Part shown: positions 31,981 through 40,203 of the stretch, in pieces
Numbering within the stretch: position 1 is the first letter of the stretch
Layout: each line of letters opens with the position of its first letter
Assembly (NCBI GenBank): GCA_937870635.1
Contig: CALMZP010000042.1
Coordinates: 1-46,219, forward strand
Origin: an uncultured Acidobacteriota bacterium
Lineage (GTDB): Bacteria > Acidobacteriota > Thermoanaerobaculia > Gp7-AA8
Length of the DNA stretch: 46,219 nt
Direction of reading: 5' to 3'
The notes under the pieces: model-generated
What the model was told of the DNA's origin: nothing
Seen by the model: only the letters and a program-made list of their open reading frames with translations
Databases searched by the model: none
Made by a program: the position numbers and the translations under genes

Positions 31981-33746
31981 GGTCTGCTGACTTCCCTCGC
32001 GAGCTCCTCGTAATTCACCGTGCCGATGCTCACAGCCTTGCGCTCCACTTTGCCGGCTTCGATCTCGACGTTGAAGGTCTCGCTCTTGTTCGGGCCTTTC
32101 AGCGTGATCAGGTAACTTCCGGGATCGAGATCGAGACGTGTGGGTGTCGACCGCTTGTCGTCGCTGAGCGGGACCGCCTTCTGATTCGACGTATCGATGA
32201 TCTTCTCGATGTCACCCCACGGAGTGGCCGAGAGCAGCAGGACGCCCTGGTCGGGCGAAGCGGCAACGGCCGTCGTGGTCACCGTCGTGGTTGCCGTGGT
32301 GACGGGCGCTGTCGTGGTCGCGACCGGCGACGGCGTCTTGTCACGTGTCATGAAATACGCACCCACGGCGATCGCGATCACCACCGCGGCGGCGATGGCG
32401 GCGATCATCGGAGTGTTCTTCTTCGGCGGCGCCACCTGCCGTTCGAGGACGGTCGACTCCGCACCCGCGCCCCAGCCGCTCTTCGATTCGAGAACCGTCG
32501 CCGCCGCGGCGCCCGTGCCGCCGACCCGCTCGAGAACCGTCGCTTCGTTGCTGCCGGAGGGCTGCATGCCGCCGGCGGTGAGATTGCGCTCGAGGAGCGT
32601 GGCCTCGTTCGATCCTGTGCGGGTACCGGCCGGGCCGCCGCTCATCGTCTGCTGCGTCTGCTGCTGCGTCGAGCCCATGGTCCCGCCCGATGTCGGCGTG
32701 TACTTGGGAAGATCAGCGAGAGTCTTCGCCGCGGACAGCGTGACCATCCGCTCGCCGACTCCATATTTGACGTCGGGTGGAATGCTGGGGCGGACCTCTT
32801 CGAGGGCGGCGGCGAAGTCGCCTGCCGTCGCGAAGCGGCTGTCGCGGCTCTTCTCCAGCGATTTGAAGATGATCGATTCGAGCTGGGAAGGAACCTTCGC
32901 CTCCGGATTCAGCTCGGCGATGCTGAGCGGCTTTTCCGTGACGTGCTTGAGGATGTAGCCGTGCGGGTTCGTCGCCTGGAACGGCGCGCGCCCGGCGAGC
33001 ATCTCGTACATCACGATGCCGAACGAATAGAGGTCGCTGCGGGGATCGAGGTGCTCGCCCTCTTTGAGGAAACCGGCCTGCTCCGGCGACGCGTACTTCA
33101 GCTTGCCGAGGAACATGCCCGTCTGCGTCAGCCCCTGGCCGCCTTCGCCTTCGGACGTGAGCGCCTTGGCGATGCCGAAGTCGATCACCTTCACGAGCAG
33201 CTTCCCGTGATGATCCTGCGACAGCATGATGTTTTCAGGCGAGACGTCGCGATGGATCAGCCCCATGGAATGCAGATGCTCCAGTCCATGGAGGGCCTGC
33301 ACGGAGATCTCGAGGGTGAGACGCGGCGGCACTGGACCGTTCTGAGCGATCCATTTCTGAATGTTCGTCCCGTCGATGAACTCCCAGACCATGTAATAGG
33401 AGCCGTCATCGAGCTGCGCGAAGTCGTACAGCATCGCCAGGTTGCGATGCTTGATCATCGTGGACGTCCGCGCTTCCTGGAGGAAGCGCTGGAGCCCCTG
33501 GTCGTCCGCGGCCACATTCGGGCGCATGATCTTGATCACGCGCAACTCGTTCAGATGGATGTGGCGGACCTTGAAGATCTCGCCCATCCCGCCGACGCCG
33601 AGGCGATCGAGAATCTGATATTTCCCGTCGATGAGACGTGTCGCGTACGTCCGCTGGAAACTCGTCACACGCTCGCCGCAAGCCGGACATTGCTCGGCGC
33701 TCGCGTCGATCGGTTGTTTGCAGCGGAGACAGCTGATTTGCGACAT
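31977..33746 (-). CDS. Membrane Ser/Thr protein kinase with zinc ribbon and PEGA domain
   Basis: 589 residues. N-terminal zinc ribbon CLRCKQPIDASAEQCPAC (6-23), kinase domain of about 40-315 (Lys72, HRDVSPEN with Asp167, DFG at 189-191), a linker, one TM helix (446-466), and an extracellular PEGA domain of about 500-575. The catalytic loop has Ser where Lys is usual (HRDV-S-PEN), a variant common in myxobacterial kinases. The linker repeats E/A-[AS]-T-[LV]-L-E around Thr383, 403, 417 and 432, candidate phosphosites. The ATG at 33746 has GGAGG eight bases upstream. The next kinase gene ends 44 bases upstream. Confidence 0.93.
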   Translation of the reverse strand: MSQISCLRCKQPIDASAEQCPACGERVTSFQRTYATRLIDGKYQILDRLGVGGMGEIFKVRHIHLNELRVIKIMRPNVAADDQGLQRFLQEARTSTMIKHRNLAMLYDFAQLDDGSYYMVWEFIDGTNIQKWIAQNGPVPPRLTLEISVQALHGLEHLHSMGLIHRDVSPENIMLSQDHHGKLLVKVIDFGIAKALTSEGEGGQGLTQTGMFLGKLKYASPEQAGFLKEGEHLDPRSDLYSFGIVMYEMLAGRAPFQATNPHGYILKHVTEKPLSIAELNPEAKVPSQLESIIFKSLEKSRDSRFATAGDFAAALEEVRPSIPPDVKYGVGERMVTLSAAKTLADLPKYTPTSGGTMGSTQQQTQQTMSGGPAGTRTGSNEATLLERNLTAGGMQPSGSNEATVLERVGGTGAAAATVLESKSGWGAGAESTVLERQVAPPKKNTPMIAAIAAAVVIAIAVGAYFMTRDKTPSPVATTTAPVTTATTTVTTTAVAASPDQGVLLLSATPWGDIEKIIDTSNQKAVPLSDDKRSTPTRLDLDPGSYLITLKGPNKSETFNVEIEAGKVERKAVSIGTVNYEELAREVSRP

Positions 33747-33790
33747 AAGGGAAACCTCCGGCGGACGACTATCGCCCGCCCTCCATGGGC

Positions 33791-35008
33791 TCAAATCTCT
33801 TTCAATACGTAGCTGCACGACGGATCCGCTCCGAAGCGGACGACGTCGCCTGCTTTCAATTTCATCCGCTCTACGCGGTTGTTGTTCACATAGGTTCCGT
33901 TTGCAGACTTCAAGTCTTCGACGACCCAGGATGTTCCACTGAGCGTCATGCGCGCGTGCCGCCGGGACACCGCCGGATGCGAGAGGACGATGGAACAGGT
34001 GCGGTCGCGGCCGACCATCACGTTGTCGCCCTGAATCGGGTGCTTTTCGTTCGCCTCCGCACGTACATGGACCAGCGACCACTGCACGGAGCCGGAAGCG
34101 GAGACCGCTGCCGGAGAGGGGGCGGCCGCCGGAACGATGTTCGATCGGACAGGCTGCCTGGCGTTGTACTCCTCCAGCGCCTCGTAAAACTCGCGCGCGG
34201 ATTCGTATCTCTGTTCGTGCCGCGGATGCATCGATTTGAGCACGATCTCTTCGAGCTCGCCGTCAATTTCCGGTCGCAGAGAGCGGGGCATCGGTTTGTC
34301 GCCGCGATAGATCGCGTCGATCAGCTTCGGCAGGGAGCGGCTGTTGAACGGCAGCGTTCCCGTGAGCATCTCGTACAGCACCACTCCGGCCGAATAGATA
34401 TCGCACTTTGCGCCGGCGTCCTTCGGCTCACGGATCTGCTCCGGCGACATGTAATGCGGAGTGCCCAGCAGGAAGCCCGACTTGGTAAGGACAGTCTGTC
34501 CCGATACGCCGCCGCCTTCCTTGATCTTGGCGATCCCGAAATCGGTCACCTTCACGACGCCGGAGTTCTCCCGGATGAGGTTCGCCGGCTTGATGTCGCG
34601 GTGAACGATTCCCTTGCCGTGCGCGTAAACGAGCGCTTCGAGCATGCATTGTGTGATGGTGATGGCTTCCGCGAGCGGCAGCGCGCCTCGGTCGGCGATG
34701 AGCAGGTCGACCGGCGTTCCTTCGACGAACTCCATGACCAGCACAGCGCTCCGCGCGTCGTTGAGGAATTCGTAGAAACGGGTGATGTAGCGGTGACGGA
34801 GCTTCGAAAGGATCTGCGCTTCCTTCACGAAACGCTTCCGCGCCGTGACCTCTCCGGCCAGCTCCTCGGACATGACCTTGAGCACGACCTCGAAACCGGC
34901 AGGAAGTGCTTCGGTCGCGGCGAGGGTACGGCCGACGTACACGTGGCTCATTCCTCCTTCGCCGATCTCCCGTTCGATCCGGTAGTTGCCGAAGACCTGA
35001 CCGATCAT
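33791..35008 (-). CDS. Ser/Thr protein kinase with C-terminal FHA domain
   Basis: 405 residues, cytoplasmic with no TM. The kinase domain spans about 1-285: glycine loop GEGGMSHV, Lys44, catalytic HRDIKPAN (Asp138, Asn143), DFG 156-158 and an activation loop with TVLTKSGFLLGTP. A Pro/Ala linker leads to an FHA domain (about 315-405) with VMVGRDRTCSIVLSHPAVSRRHARM and the SANGTYVNNNR loop. A kinase fused to a phospho-Thr reader suggests processive or docking-based substrate choice. It overlaps the zinc-ribbon FHA gene by four bases. Confidence 0.94.
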   Translation of the reverse strand: MIGQVFGNYRIEREIGEGGMSHVYVGRTLAATEALPAGFEVVLKVMSEELAGEVTARKRFVKEAQILSKLRHRYITRFYEFLNDARSAVLVMEFVEGTPVDLLIADRGALPLAEAITITQCMLEALVYAHGKGIVHRDIKPANLIRENSGVVKVTDFGIAKIKEGGGVSGQTVLTKSGFLLGTPHYMSPEQIREPKDAGAKCDIYSAGVVLYEMLTGTLPFNSRSLPKLIDAIYRGDKPMPRSLRPEIDGELEEIVLKSMHPRHEQRYESAREFYEALEEYNARQPVRSNIVPAAAPSPAAVSASGSVQWSLVHVRAEANEKHPIQGDNVMVGRDRTCSIVLSHPAVSRRHARMTLSGTSWVVEDLKSANGTYVNNNRVERMKLKAGDVVRFGADPSCSYVLKEI

Positions 35009-35640
35009 TTCAGTGCACCTTCATCGTCCCAGTAGAAGCCGTCGTGACAGAGCGGCATGAACAGGAACCTGTGCGAGCCGATGCGGATGACGTCCTTGCC
35101 CGCGAGATCTCGGCGCGGCTCGATCTCGGCCTCGTTCACGTACGTGCCATTCGTCGAGTTGTGATCCATCAGAATGAAGCGGCGCTCTTCCGGGCGGAAC
35201 ACGAGATCGGCGTGATGAGAAGAAGCCTGATCGTCGTTGACGACGACGTCGGACCGCTTGTCGCGGCCGAGGATGTTTCTGCCGATCCGGATGGGGAAAG
35301 ACTCGCCGCGGCTGGATGCGTTCAAGCCGACCAGCCAGCCGACCACGTACCGCTTCGCCGACGCCCCCGTATCGAGTTTCTGCACGGCCACCGTGCGCTC
35401 CATGGGAGGCGGCTGCTGGGGCGGTGCTTCGCGGCGGGGGACCACCGGCGGGGGCGGAGGAGCGGAGCGCGGCGGGTCGGCCCGGGGAGGCTCGGCCTGC
35501 ACGGCCGCGGCCCGGCTGGGCCGGACGATGGGGATCTCGGGTTCCGACGGATGCTCCACCGGGCAGTAGGGACAGATGTCCCACGCCTCATCGATGAAAT
35601 GCCCGTTTTCACATCGTTTATCGGCCACGATCTCCCTCAC
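35005..35640 (-). CDS. FHA-domain protein with N-terminal zinc ribbon and Pro-rich linker
   Basis: 211 residues. The first 30 include a Cys/His ribbon-like CENGHFIDEAWDICPYC. A linker rich in Pro, Ala and Arg follows (residues of about 45-80), with ERTVAVQK at 81-88. The FHA domain (about 98-205) has IRIGRNILGRDKRSDVVV, the SSHHA phospho-binding Ser/His, and STNGTYVNEA. No TM segment is seen. ATGA-type overlaps occur at both ends. It is likely an adaptor that binds phosphorylated kinase or phosphatase. Confidence 0.88.
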   Translation of the reverse strand: MREIVADKRCENGHFIDEAWDICPYCPVEHPSEPEIPIVRPSRAAAVQAEPPRADPPRSAPPPPPVVPRREAPPQQPPPMERTVAVQKLDTGASAKRYVVGWLVGLNASSRGESFPIRIGRNILGRDKRSDVVVNDDQASSHHADLVFRPEERRFILMDHNSTNGTYVNEAEIEPRRDLAGKDVIRIGSHRFLFMPLCHDGFYWDDEGALK

Positions 35641-37265
35641 GCGTGGAACGCGACGGCCACGGCATTCCGGCCGCCAAAATGGATGATGTCGCCGTCTGTC
35701 AGAAAACGACGATCGATCTTCTGATCGTTCACGAACGTTCCGTTGGACGAATTACGGTCAATGAGCAGCACCTTGCCATCGATGGAAACCACCTCGGCAT
35801 GGAGCCGCGAGACTTTGGGATTCTGCAATACGATCTCACAGATCGCCGTTTCTCGGCCGATACGGATGCCCGATCCGCCGAGCGCGAGCCGCTCTCCGGC
35901 CCGCTCGCCGTTGAGAATCGTCAGCTTGCCGAGCACGGACGGGTCGGCCGGCTTGCCCCCCGGCGTGACCACCGATTCGACGGTGGTGGCTTTCAACACG
36001 TCCTTCGGGATTCGCCGCTTTCGCCCCGCGAAGAGCGCAACGGATCCGACCGCGGCGATGAGCATGGCCCCGCCCCCCACCGCCGCCACCGCGAGGTGAC
36101 GCTGCCAGAAGGGCACGCTCAGGAGGGCACGCTCGGCATCGCGGCGGAAACGAATGAGGTCGGGGGAATTCGGGAAAAGACGCGACGCGGCTGCGAGGTT
36201 TTTCCGCGCCGAATCCCAACGGCCCGTCGATGCCCCCTCGAGCGCGTCCCGGTAGTAGCGATTGAAATCTCCTTCGACATTCGCCGCGACGCCTGCCGAC
36301 TGCATGAGCGCGCGCGCCGCGTTCACCGGCACCAGGAACTTGATCTGTTCCGCATTCGTGTGGCCCCACGTGGAGATTCCGACGACGTCGCCATTCCGGT
36401 TCACGGCCGGCCCACCCGAGTTGCCGCGATAGATGGCGACGTTCGACTGAAAGACCATGGCGTTCGCCGAGTTCTTCTTGATCGCGGTGATGGTGCCGGG
36501 ATTGAACGTCGCTTCGAGGTCGCTTTCGCGGGAGAGCCAGCCGCCGATCACGTCGTCCGTGCTGCTCGCCACGGCCGGATATCCGATCGACCAGATCGAT
36601 TCGCCGACGCCCACGCCTTCTGAATCTCCGAGCTTCAAGGCGGGGAGTCCGCGGCGCTCGACGTGGAGGAGCGCGAGATCGCTCCCCTTCTGAGTCAGAG
36701 ACGGTTCGGATTTCCGGACTTCGAACGCGAGCTTTTCGCCGTTCGACAGCTCGACTTCGTTGATGCGCCGCATCTTCTCCAGCGATCCGCGGCTCGCGAG
36801 CTGATCGATGTATCCGTCGAGCGCGTCGTCGCGATAGATCGATCGCAGCTCTTCGACCGGGAAATGCCTCACCAGCGCGGCGATGGCTCCGTTGCGGCGG
36901 AGGTCATTCTCCAGCGCTCCGAGATCGCGCGTCGGAGCGATGACGTGGCTGTTCGTAAGAATGTATCCGTCGGGATGGACGATGAATCCTGTTCCCGAGC
37001 CGCCTGCACCGGTCTCGACCGCGGCGGTGCCCGCCGGGAGATTCCGCGACGCGACCTCATGACCCGCCGCGCGCATAGCGCCCTCGATGTCCTTGATCGC
37101 GGCCGCCTGGTATCGAAACTCCGCCGTGGCAAAAGCACTGATCCGGACGACCGCAGGCTTGACCTGATAGGCCATCTTCTGGACGTCGTCGAGTCGCGCG
37201 ACGTCCGTCCGGCATGCCGCGGCAACGACGAGAAAAAGCGCAGCGGTCAGGGAACGGATCCGCAT
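35637..37265 (-). CDS. Membrane trypsin-like protease with cytoplasmic FHA domain
   Basis: 542 residues from the ATG at 37265. The N-terminus looks like a lipoprotein signal (LFLVVAAAC, Cys18). The protease domain has His107 (ILTNSHVIAP), Asp196 (GSDLALL) and Ser283 (YRGNSGGPAV). A single TM helix lies at about 391-413, then basic RKRR, then an FHA domain of about 447-542 with RIGRETAICEIVLQNPKVSRLHAE and SSNGTFVNDQK. The protease would be periplasmic and the FHA cytoplasmic, linking an envelope event to phospho-signalling. No PDZ is present, unlike DegP. The linker carries KATTVESV (Thr427/428). Confidence 0.9.
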   Translation of the reverse strand: MRIRSLTAALFLVVAAACRTDVARLDDVQKMAYQVKPAVVRISAFATAEFRYQAAAIKDIEGAMRAAGHEVASRNLPAGTAAVETGAGGSGTGFIVHPDGYILTNSHVIAPTRDLGALENDLRRNGAIAALVRHFPVEELRSIYRDDALDGYIDQLASRGSLEKMRRINEVELSNGEKLAFEVRKSEPSLTQKGSDLALLHVERRGLPALKLGDSEGVGVGESIWSIGYPAVASSTDDVIGGWLSRESDLEATFNPGTITAIKKNSANAMVFQSNVAIYRGNSGGPAVNRNGDVVGISTWGHTNAEQIKFLVPVNAARALMQSAGVAANVEGDFNRYYRDALEGASTGRWDSARKNLAAASRLFPNSPDLIRFRRDAERALLSVPFWQRHLAVAAVGGGAMLIAAVGSVALFAGRKRRIPKDVLKATTVESVVTPGGKPADPSVLGKLTILNGERAGERLALGGSGIRIGRETAICEIVLQNPKVSRLHAEVVSIDGKVLLIDRNSSNGTFVNDQKIDRRFLTDGDIIHFGGRNAVAVAFHA

Positions 37266-37270
37266 AGGGG

Positions 37271-38374
37271 CTACCGGCTGGTTGACTGTGCCTGGCGCGC
37301 GAACCTCTGTTGTTGTGCCCAGAAAATGCCGGCGCCCGCAGCTCCGAGCACCAGAACGAAAATCAGCGTCCACTTGAGAATGGAGAAGCCGTGCGGAGCG
37401 CGGCCCGTCGCACCGGCCATCTCCTGCGGAGCGCGGGCGACCTCGCCCGCGACGTTCTGACCATCCGCTGGCGGGCGGGATCGCCCGCCCTCCACCGGCC
37501 CGCCCCCCACCGGTTGCTTTGCTTCCTCACGAATCGTGTCGTCGAAGAGCTCCTTGTCCGTTGTTTCGACGACTGTCGAGTCGGGATCGAAGCCGCCTTC
37601 GCGCTCGACGCGCGCAACGATGACGGTCACGTTGTCAGGCGCTCCCTTCTCGAGCGCGCGACGCAGAAACTCGTCCGCGGCGGCTTCGACAGAAAGCCTG
37701 GCAACCTGCTTCATCTCTTCTTCTTTGACGACGCCGTGCAGCCCGTCGCTGCAGATGATGAAGACATCCCCTTCCTGAAGGTCGATCGGGCCGCGAACGT
37801 CGACCTCCACCTCCTCGCTGACGCCCATGGACCGCTGGAGCACGTTTCTCCGAGGATGGTTCTCCGCTTCCTGCGCGGTCAGCAGTCCTTCACGAACCAT
37901 CGACGCGACGAGCGAGTGATCATCGGTGAGCTGCCGGATCTCCTGCCCACGCACCAGGTAGATTCGCGAATCGCCGACGTGAGCGAACCATCCCTTGCCT
38001 TCGCGCACGACGAGAGCCGACGTCGTCGTTCCCATCCCTCGGAGGTCAGGATTGGCCTGCGCCTGCGACCAGATCGTCGTGTTGGCCTTTTCCAGCGCGC
38101 TGCGCAGCACCTCGCTCAGATCGCTCGATGCGGCGGACAGAAACTGTTCCTTGACGGTTTCCGCGGCGAGGCGCGATGCCGTGGCGCCGCCGCGGTGTCC
38201 GCCCATGCCGTCTGCGACGATCATGAGCTGCCCCGGCGGCTTGTCAGCGGGCGCGGTCATCGTGCCGTAGTCCTGGTTCTCCGAGCGCACTTTCCCGACA
38301 TCGCTGCGCAGGATGGCGCGGATGGTCAATCGGCTGGGAGGAGCGGCAGGGTTCGCCGCCGGCGATTCGCTCAT
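37271..38374 (-). CDS. PP2C-family Ser/Thr phosphatase, C-terminally membrane anchored
   Basis: 367 residues. The PP2C catalytic domain spans about 15-258, with the metal Asp55 (VADGMGGHRGG), WFAHVGDSRIYL, Asp210 (CSDGLHG) and PDN (Asp247). A linker of about 75 residues contains DPDSTVVETTDKE (265-274) and an insert derived from a dispersed repeat (VEGGRSRP and VAGEVARAP). One TM helix lies at about 333-353 near the C-terminus, so the enzyme faces the cytoplasm. It is first in the operon, divergent from the cyclase gene, with TATAAT about 57 bases upstream. It should oppose the two kinases. Confidence 0.94.
   Translation of the reverse strand: MSESPAANPAAPPSRLTIRAILRSDVGKVRSENQDYGTMTAPADKPPGQLMIVADGMGGHRGGATASRLAAETVKEQFLSAASSDLSEVLRSALEKANTTIWSQAQANPDLRGMGTTTSALVVREGKGWFAHVGDSRIYLVRGQEIRQLTDDHSLVASMVREGLLTAQEAENHPRRNVLQRSMGVSEEVEVDVRGPIDLQEGDVFIICSDGLHGVVKEEEMKQVARLSVEAAADEFLRRALEKGAPDNVTVIVARVEREGGFDPDSTVVETTDKELFDDTIREEAKQPVGGGPVEGGRSRPPADGQNVAGEVARAPQEMAGATGRAPHGFSILKWTLIFVLVLGAAGAGIFWAQQQRFARQAQSTSR
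37428..37495. repeat. Module C repeat inserted in the PP2C coding sequence
   Basis: 37428-37451 is GGAGCGCGGGCGACCTCGCC-type module C, identical in core to the intergenic copies at 10278 and 30863. 37471-37495 is a variant (GGCGGGATCGCCCGCCCTCC). Both are translated in frame without stops, in the linker before the TM helix. Confidence 0.85.
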
Positions 38375-38430
38375 GAGTGGGACACTTCCGGACGCGTCGG
38401 TCGACTTTTTGCTGATTGCTGGACCGCGCG

Positions 38431-38488
38431 ATTATACGTTATTCGAATCACCGGACCGTCCGGGCGCATCGGCCTTGCGCGGTATAAT
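38431..38488. promoter_or_regulatory. Divergent promoters of the PP2C operon and the adenylate cyclase, with central palindrome
   Basis: Minus-strand TATAAT at 38436-38431 serves the PP2C operon. Plus-strand TATAAT at 38483-38488 lies 11 bases before the cyclase ATG, with no ribosome site. Midway is a perfect palindrome CCGGACCGTCCGG at 38451-38463, a candidate operator. No good -35 box is seen on either side. Confidence 0.6.
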
Positions 38489-38499
38489 CCCGCTTCCCG

Positions 38500-40158
38500 A
38501 TGCCCGAGCAGGTCCAACTCCATTACGTCGATCTGGGTGTGCCGCGCGTGACGGATCTCCGCGGAGAAACCTCCGTCGGAAGGACCGAAGGAAACGACGT
38601 CATCCTCAACCACCCGTCCGTCTCGCGCAAACACGCGCGGTTCGAAGCGCGCAACGACAAGTGGTGGATCATCGATCTCAAATCGACCAATGGCGTGAAG
38701 GTGAATGGGAACCTCGTCGCCGAGGCCCAGATCAACACGGGGGACAAGATTCACATCGGCTCGGTTCTCCTGGAGCTGAAAGCTCTTCCCTCCGTCGACT
38801 TCTCGGGCGACTCGATGTTCGACAACCCGTCAGGCACGGTCATCAGGCGCATCTCCGACTTCAATTCCGAGTTCGGCCTCGACGTTCTGGCCGAGGGTGG
38901 GGCGGCTGTCGTTCGTCCGCCCTCGGAGCCGGGCACGAAGGCGGCCCCCGGCGTCTCGAGAGAGAAGATCTTCCAGGTCCTCGTGCAGGTCGCGAAGGCG
39001 ATGCTGCAGAGCGAAGATCTCAACTCGCTCCTCGAGACCGTCATGGACATGATCTTCAAGTACCTCCCCGTCGAACGCGGGCTGATCATCCTGTTCGACG
39101 AGGAAGGTGTCCCCGTGCCGAAGCTGACGAAGTTCCTCGACGACGCCGACGCGCACGACATCCCGATCTCGCGAACGATCCTGAAGATGGTGGCCGAACA
39201 GCAGGTCGCCCTGATGACATCGAACGCACTCGAGGATGCCCGACTCCTTGGCGGCAAATCCATCGCCATTCACGGGATCCGATCGGCGATGTGTGTTCCA
39301 CTGTGGAACCGCCAGCACGTCATCGGCGCCGTCCAGGTGGACTCGCGCATCCACATCGGCCGGTTCACCGAGGAAGACCTCGACCTCCTCACAGCACTCG
39401 CGAACTTCGCGGCCGTGGCCATCGAGCGCGCCCAGCTCTCGGAGAAGATCGAGCACGAGCGCAAAATCCGCTCGAAGATGGAGCGCTACCACTCTCCCGC
39501 TGTGATCGACGAGATCGTCAGGGGTGTCGTCTCCGCTGACGGTGAAGAGATTCGGAACCGTGAAGTCTCGATCCTCTTTGCCGACATCAGCGGATTCACG
39601 TCGGTCTCCGAGACCAAAGCGCCCGAAGAAGTCGCGGAGTTCCTTTCCCACTTCTTCTCCTGCGCCGTGGAGTCGATCTTCGCCTACGGCGGAACGCTCG
39701 ATAAATTCATCGGCGACGCGGTCATGGCCTTCTTCGGCGCGCCGATCCCGCAGGACGATCACGCCGACCGGGCCGTTCTCGCCGGTCTCATGATGCAGCG
39801 CCTGGTCGGTGACTGGAACGCCGAGCGGGCGAAACAGGGGCTCGCCGAGGTGAAGATCCGCGTCGGCATCAACAGCGGACCGGCCGTCGTCGGCAACGTC
39901 GGCACCGAGAAACGCGTCGATTACACCGTACTGGGAAGCGCCGTGAACATCGCGTCGCGCCTCGAGAGCGGCGTCGCCAAGCCGGGTCAGCTGGTCATCT
40001 CGCAGAACACCCTGGACCGCACCATGGGCAGCTTCGAGACCGAGTCGCTCGGTGAGTTCGCATTGAAGGGCCTCCAGCAGAAGATGCCGGTCTATCAGGT
40101 GCTGGGAACGGGCAACGCCCGCGTCAACACAGACACGCTGCAGGCTGCGACGAACTGA
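38500..40158 (+). CDS. FHA-GAF-adenylate cyclase (class III)
   Basis: 552 residues, cytoplasmic. FHA at 1-98 (TSVGRTEGNDVILNHPSVSRKHARF, STNGVKVNG), a linker with SGTVIRRISD (Thr113), a GAF domain of about 150-325, and a class III cyclase of about 345-500. The cyclase has metal Asp362 (FADISGFTS) and Asp406 (IGDAVMAFFG), Lys402 (LDKFIGD), VDYTVLGSAVN and NIASRLES with the transition-state Asn and Arg. Lys402 and the downstream Asp predict ATP as substrate. It diverges from the phosphatase operon and would turn phospho-Thr binding into cAMP. Confidence 0.93.
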   Translation: MPEQVQLHYVDLGVPRVTDLRGETSVGRTEGNDVILNHPSVSRKHARFEARNDKWWIIDLKSTNGVKVNGNLVAEAQINTGDKIHIGSVLLELKALPSVDFSGDSMFDNPSGTVIRRISDFNSEFGLDVLAEGGAAVVRPPSEPGTKAAPGVSREKIFQVLVQVAKAMLQSEDLNSLLETVMDMIFKYLPVERGLIILFDEEGVPVPKLTKFLDDADAHDIPISRTILKMVAEQQVALMTSNALEDARLLGGKSIAIHGIRSAMCVPLWNRQHVIGAVQVDSRIHIGRFTEEDLDLLTALANFAAVAIERAQLSEKIEHERKIRSKMERYHSPAVIDEIVRGVVSADGEEIRNREVSILFADISGFTSVSETKAPEEVAEFLSHFFSCAVESIFAYGGTLDKFIGDAVMAFFGAPIPQDDHADRAVLAGLMMQRLVGDWNAERAKQGLAEVKIRVGINSGPAVVGNVGTEKRVDYTVLGSAVNIASRLESGVAKPGQLVISQNTLDRTMGSFETESLGEFALKGLQQKMPVYQVLGTGNARVNTDTLQAATN

Positions 40159-40203
40159 ACCATTGCGGAATGGGCGGCGGCCCCGTTCGTTTTCCCTGCT
40201 CGG

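Noticed and set aside
33747-34082. N-terminal extension of the PEGA kinase
   Set aside because: It overlaps the FHA domain of the upstream kinase gene; ATG 33746 has GGAGG and starts the zinc ribbon.
30931-40158. Type VI secretion locus
   Set aside because: Kinase, phosphatase and FHA genes fit T6SS regulators, but no Tss structural gene is present.
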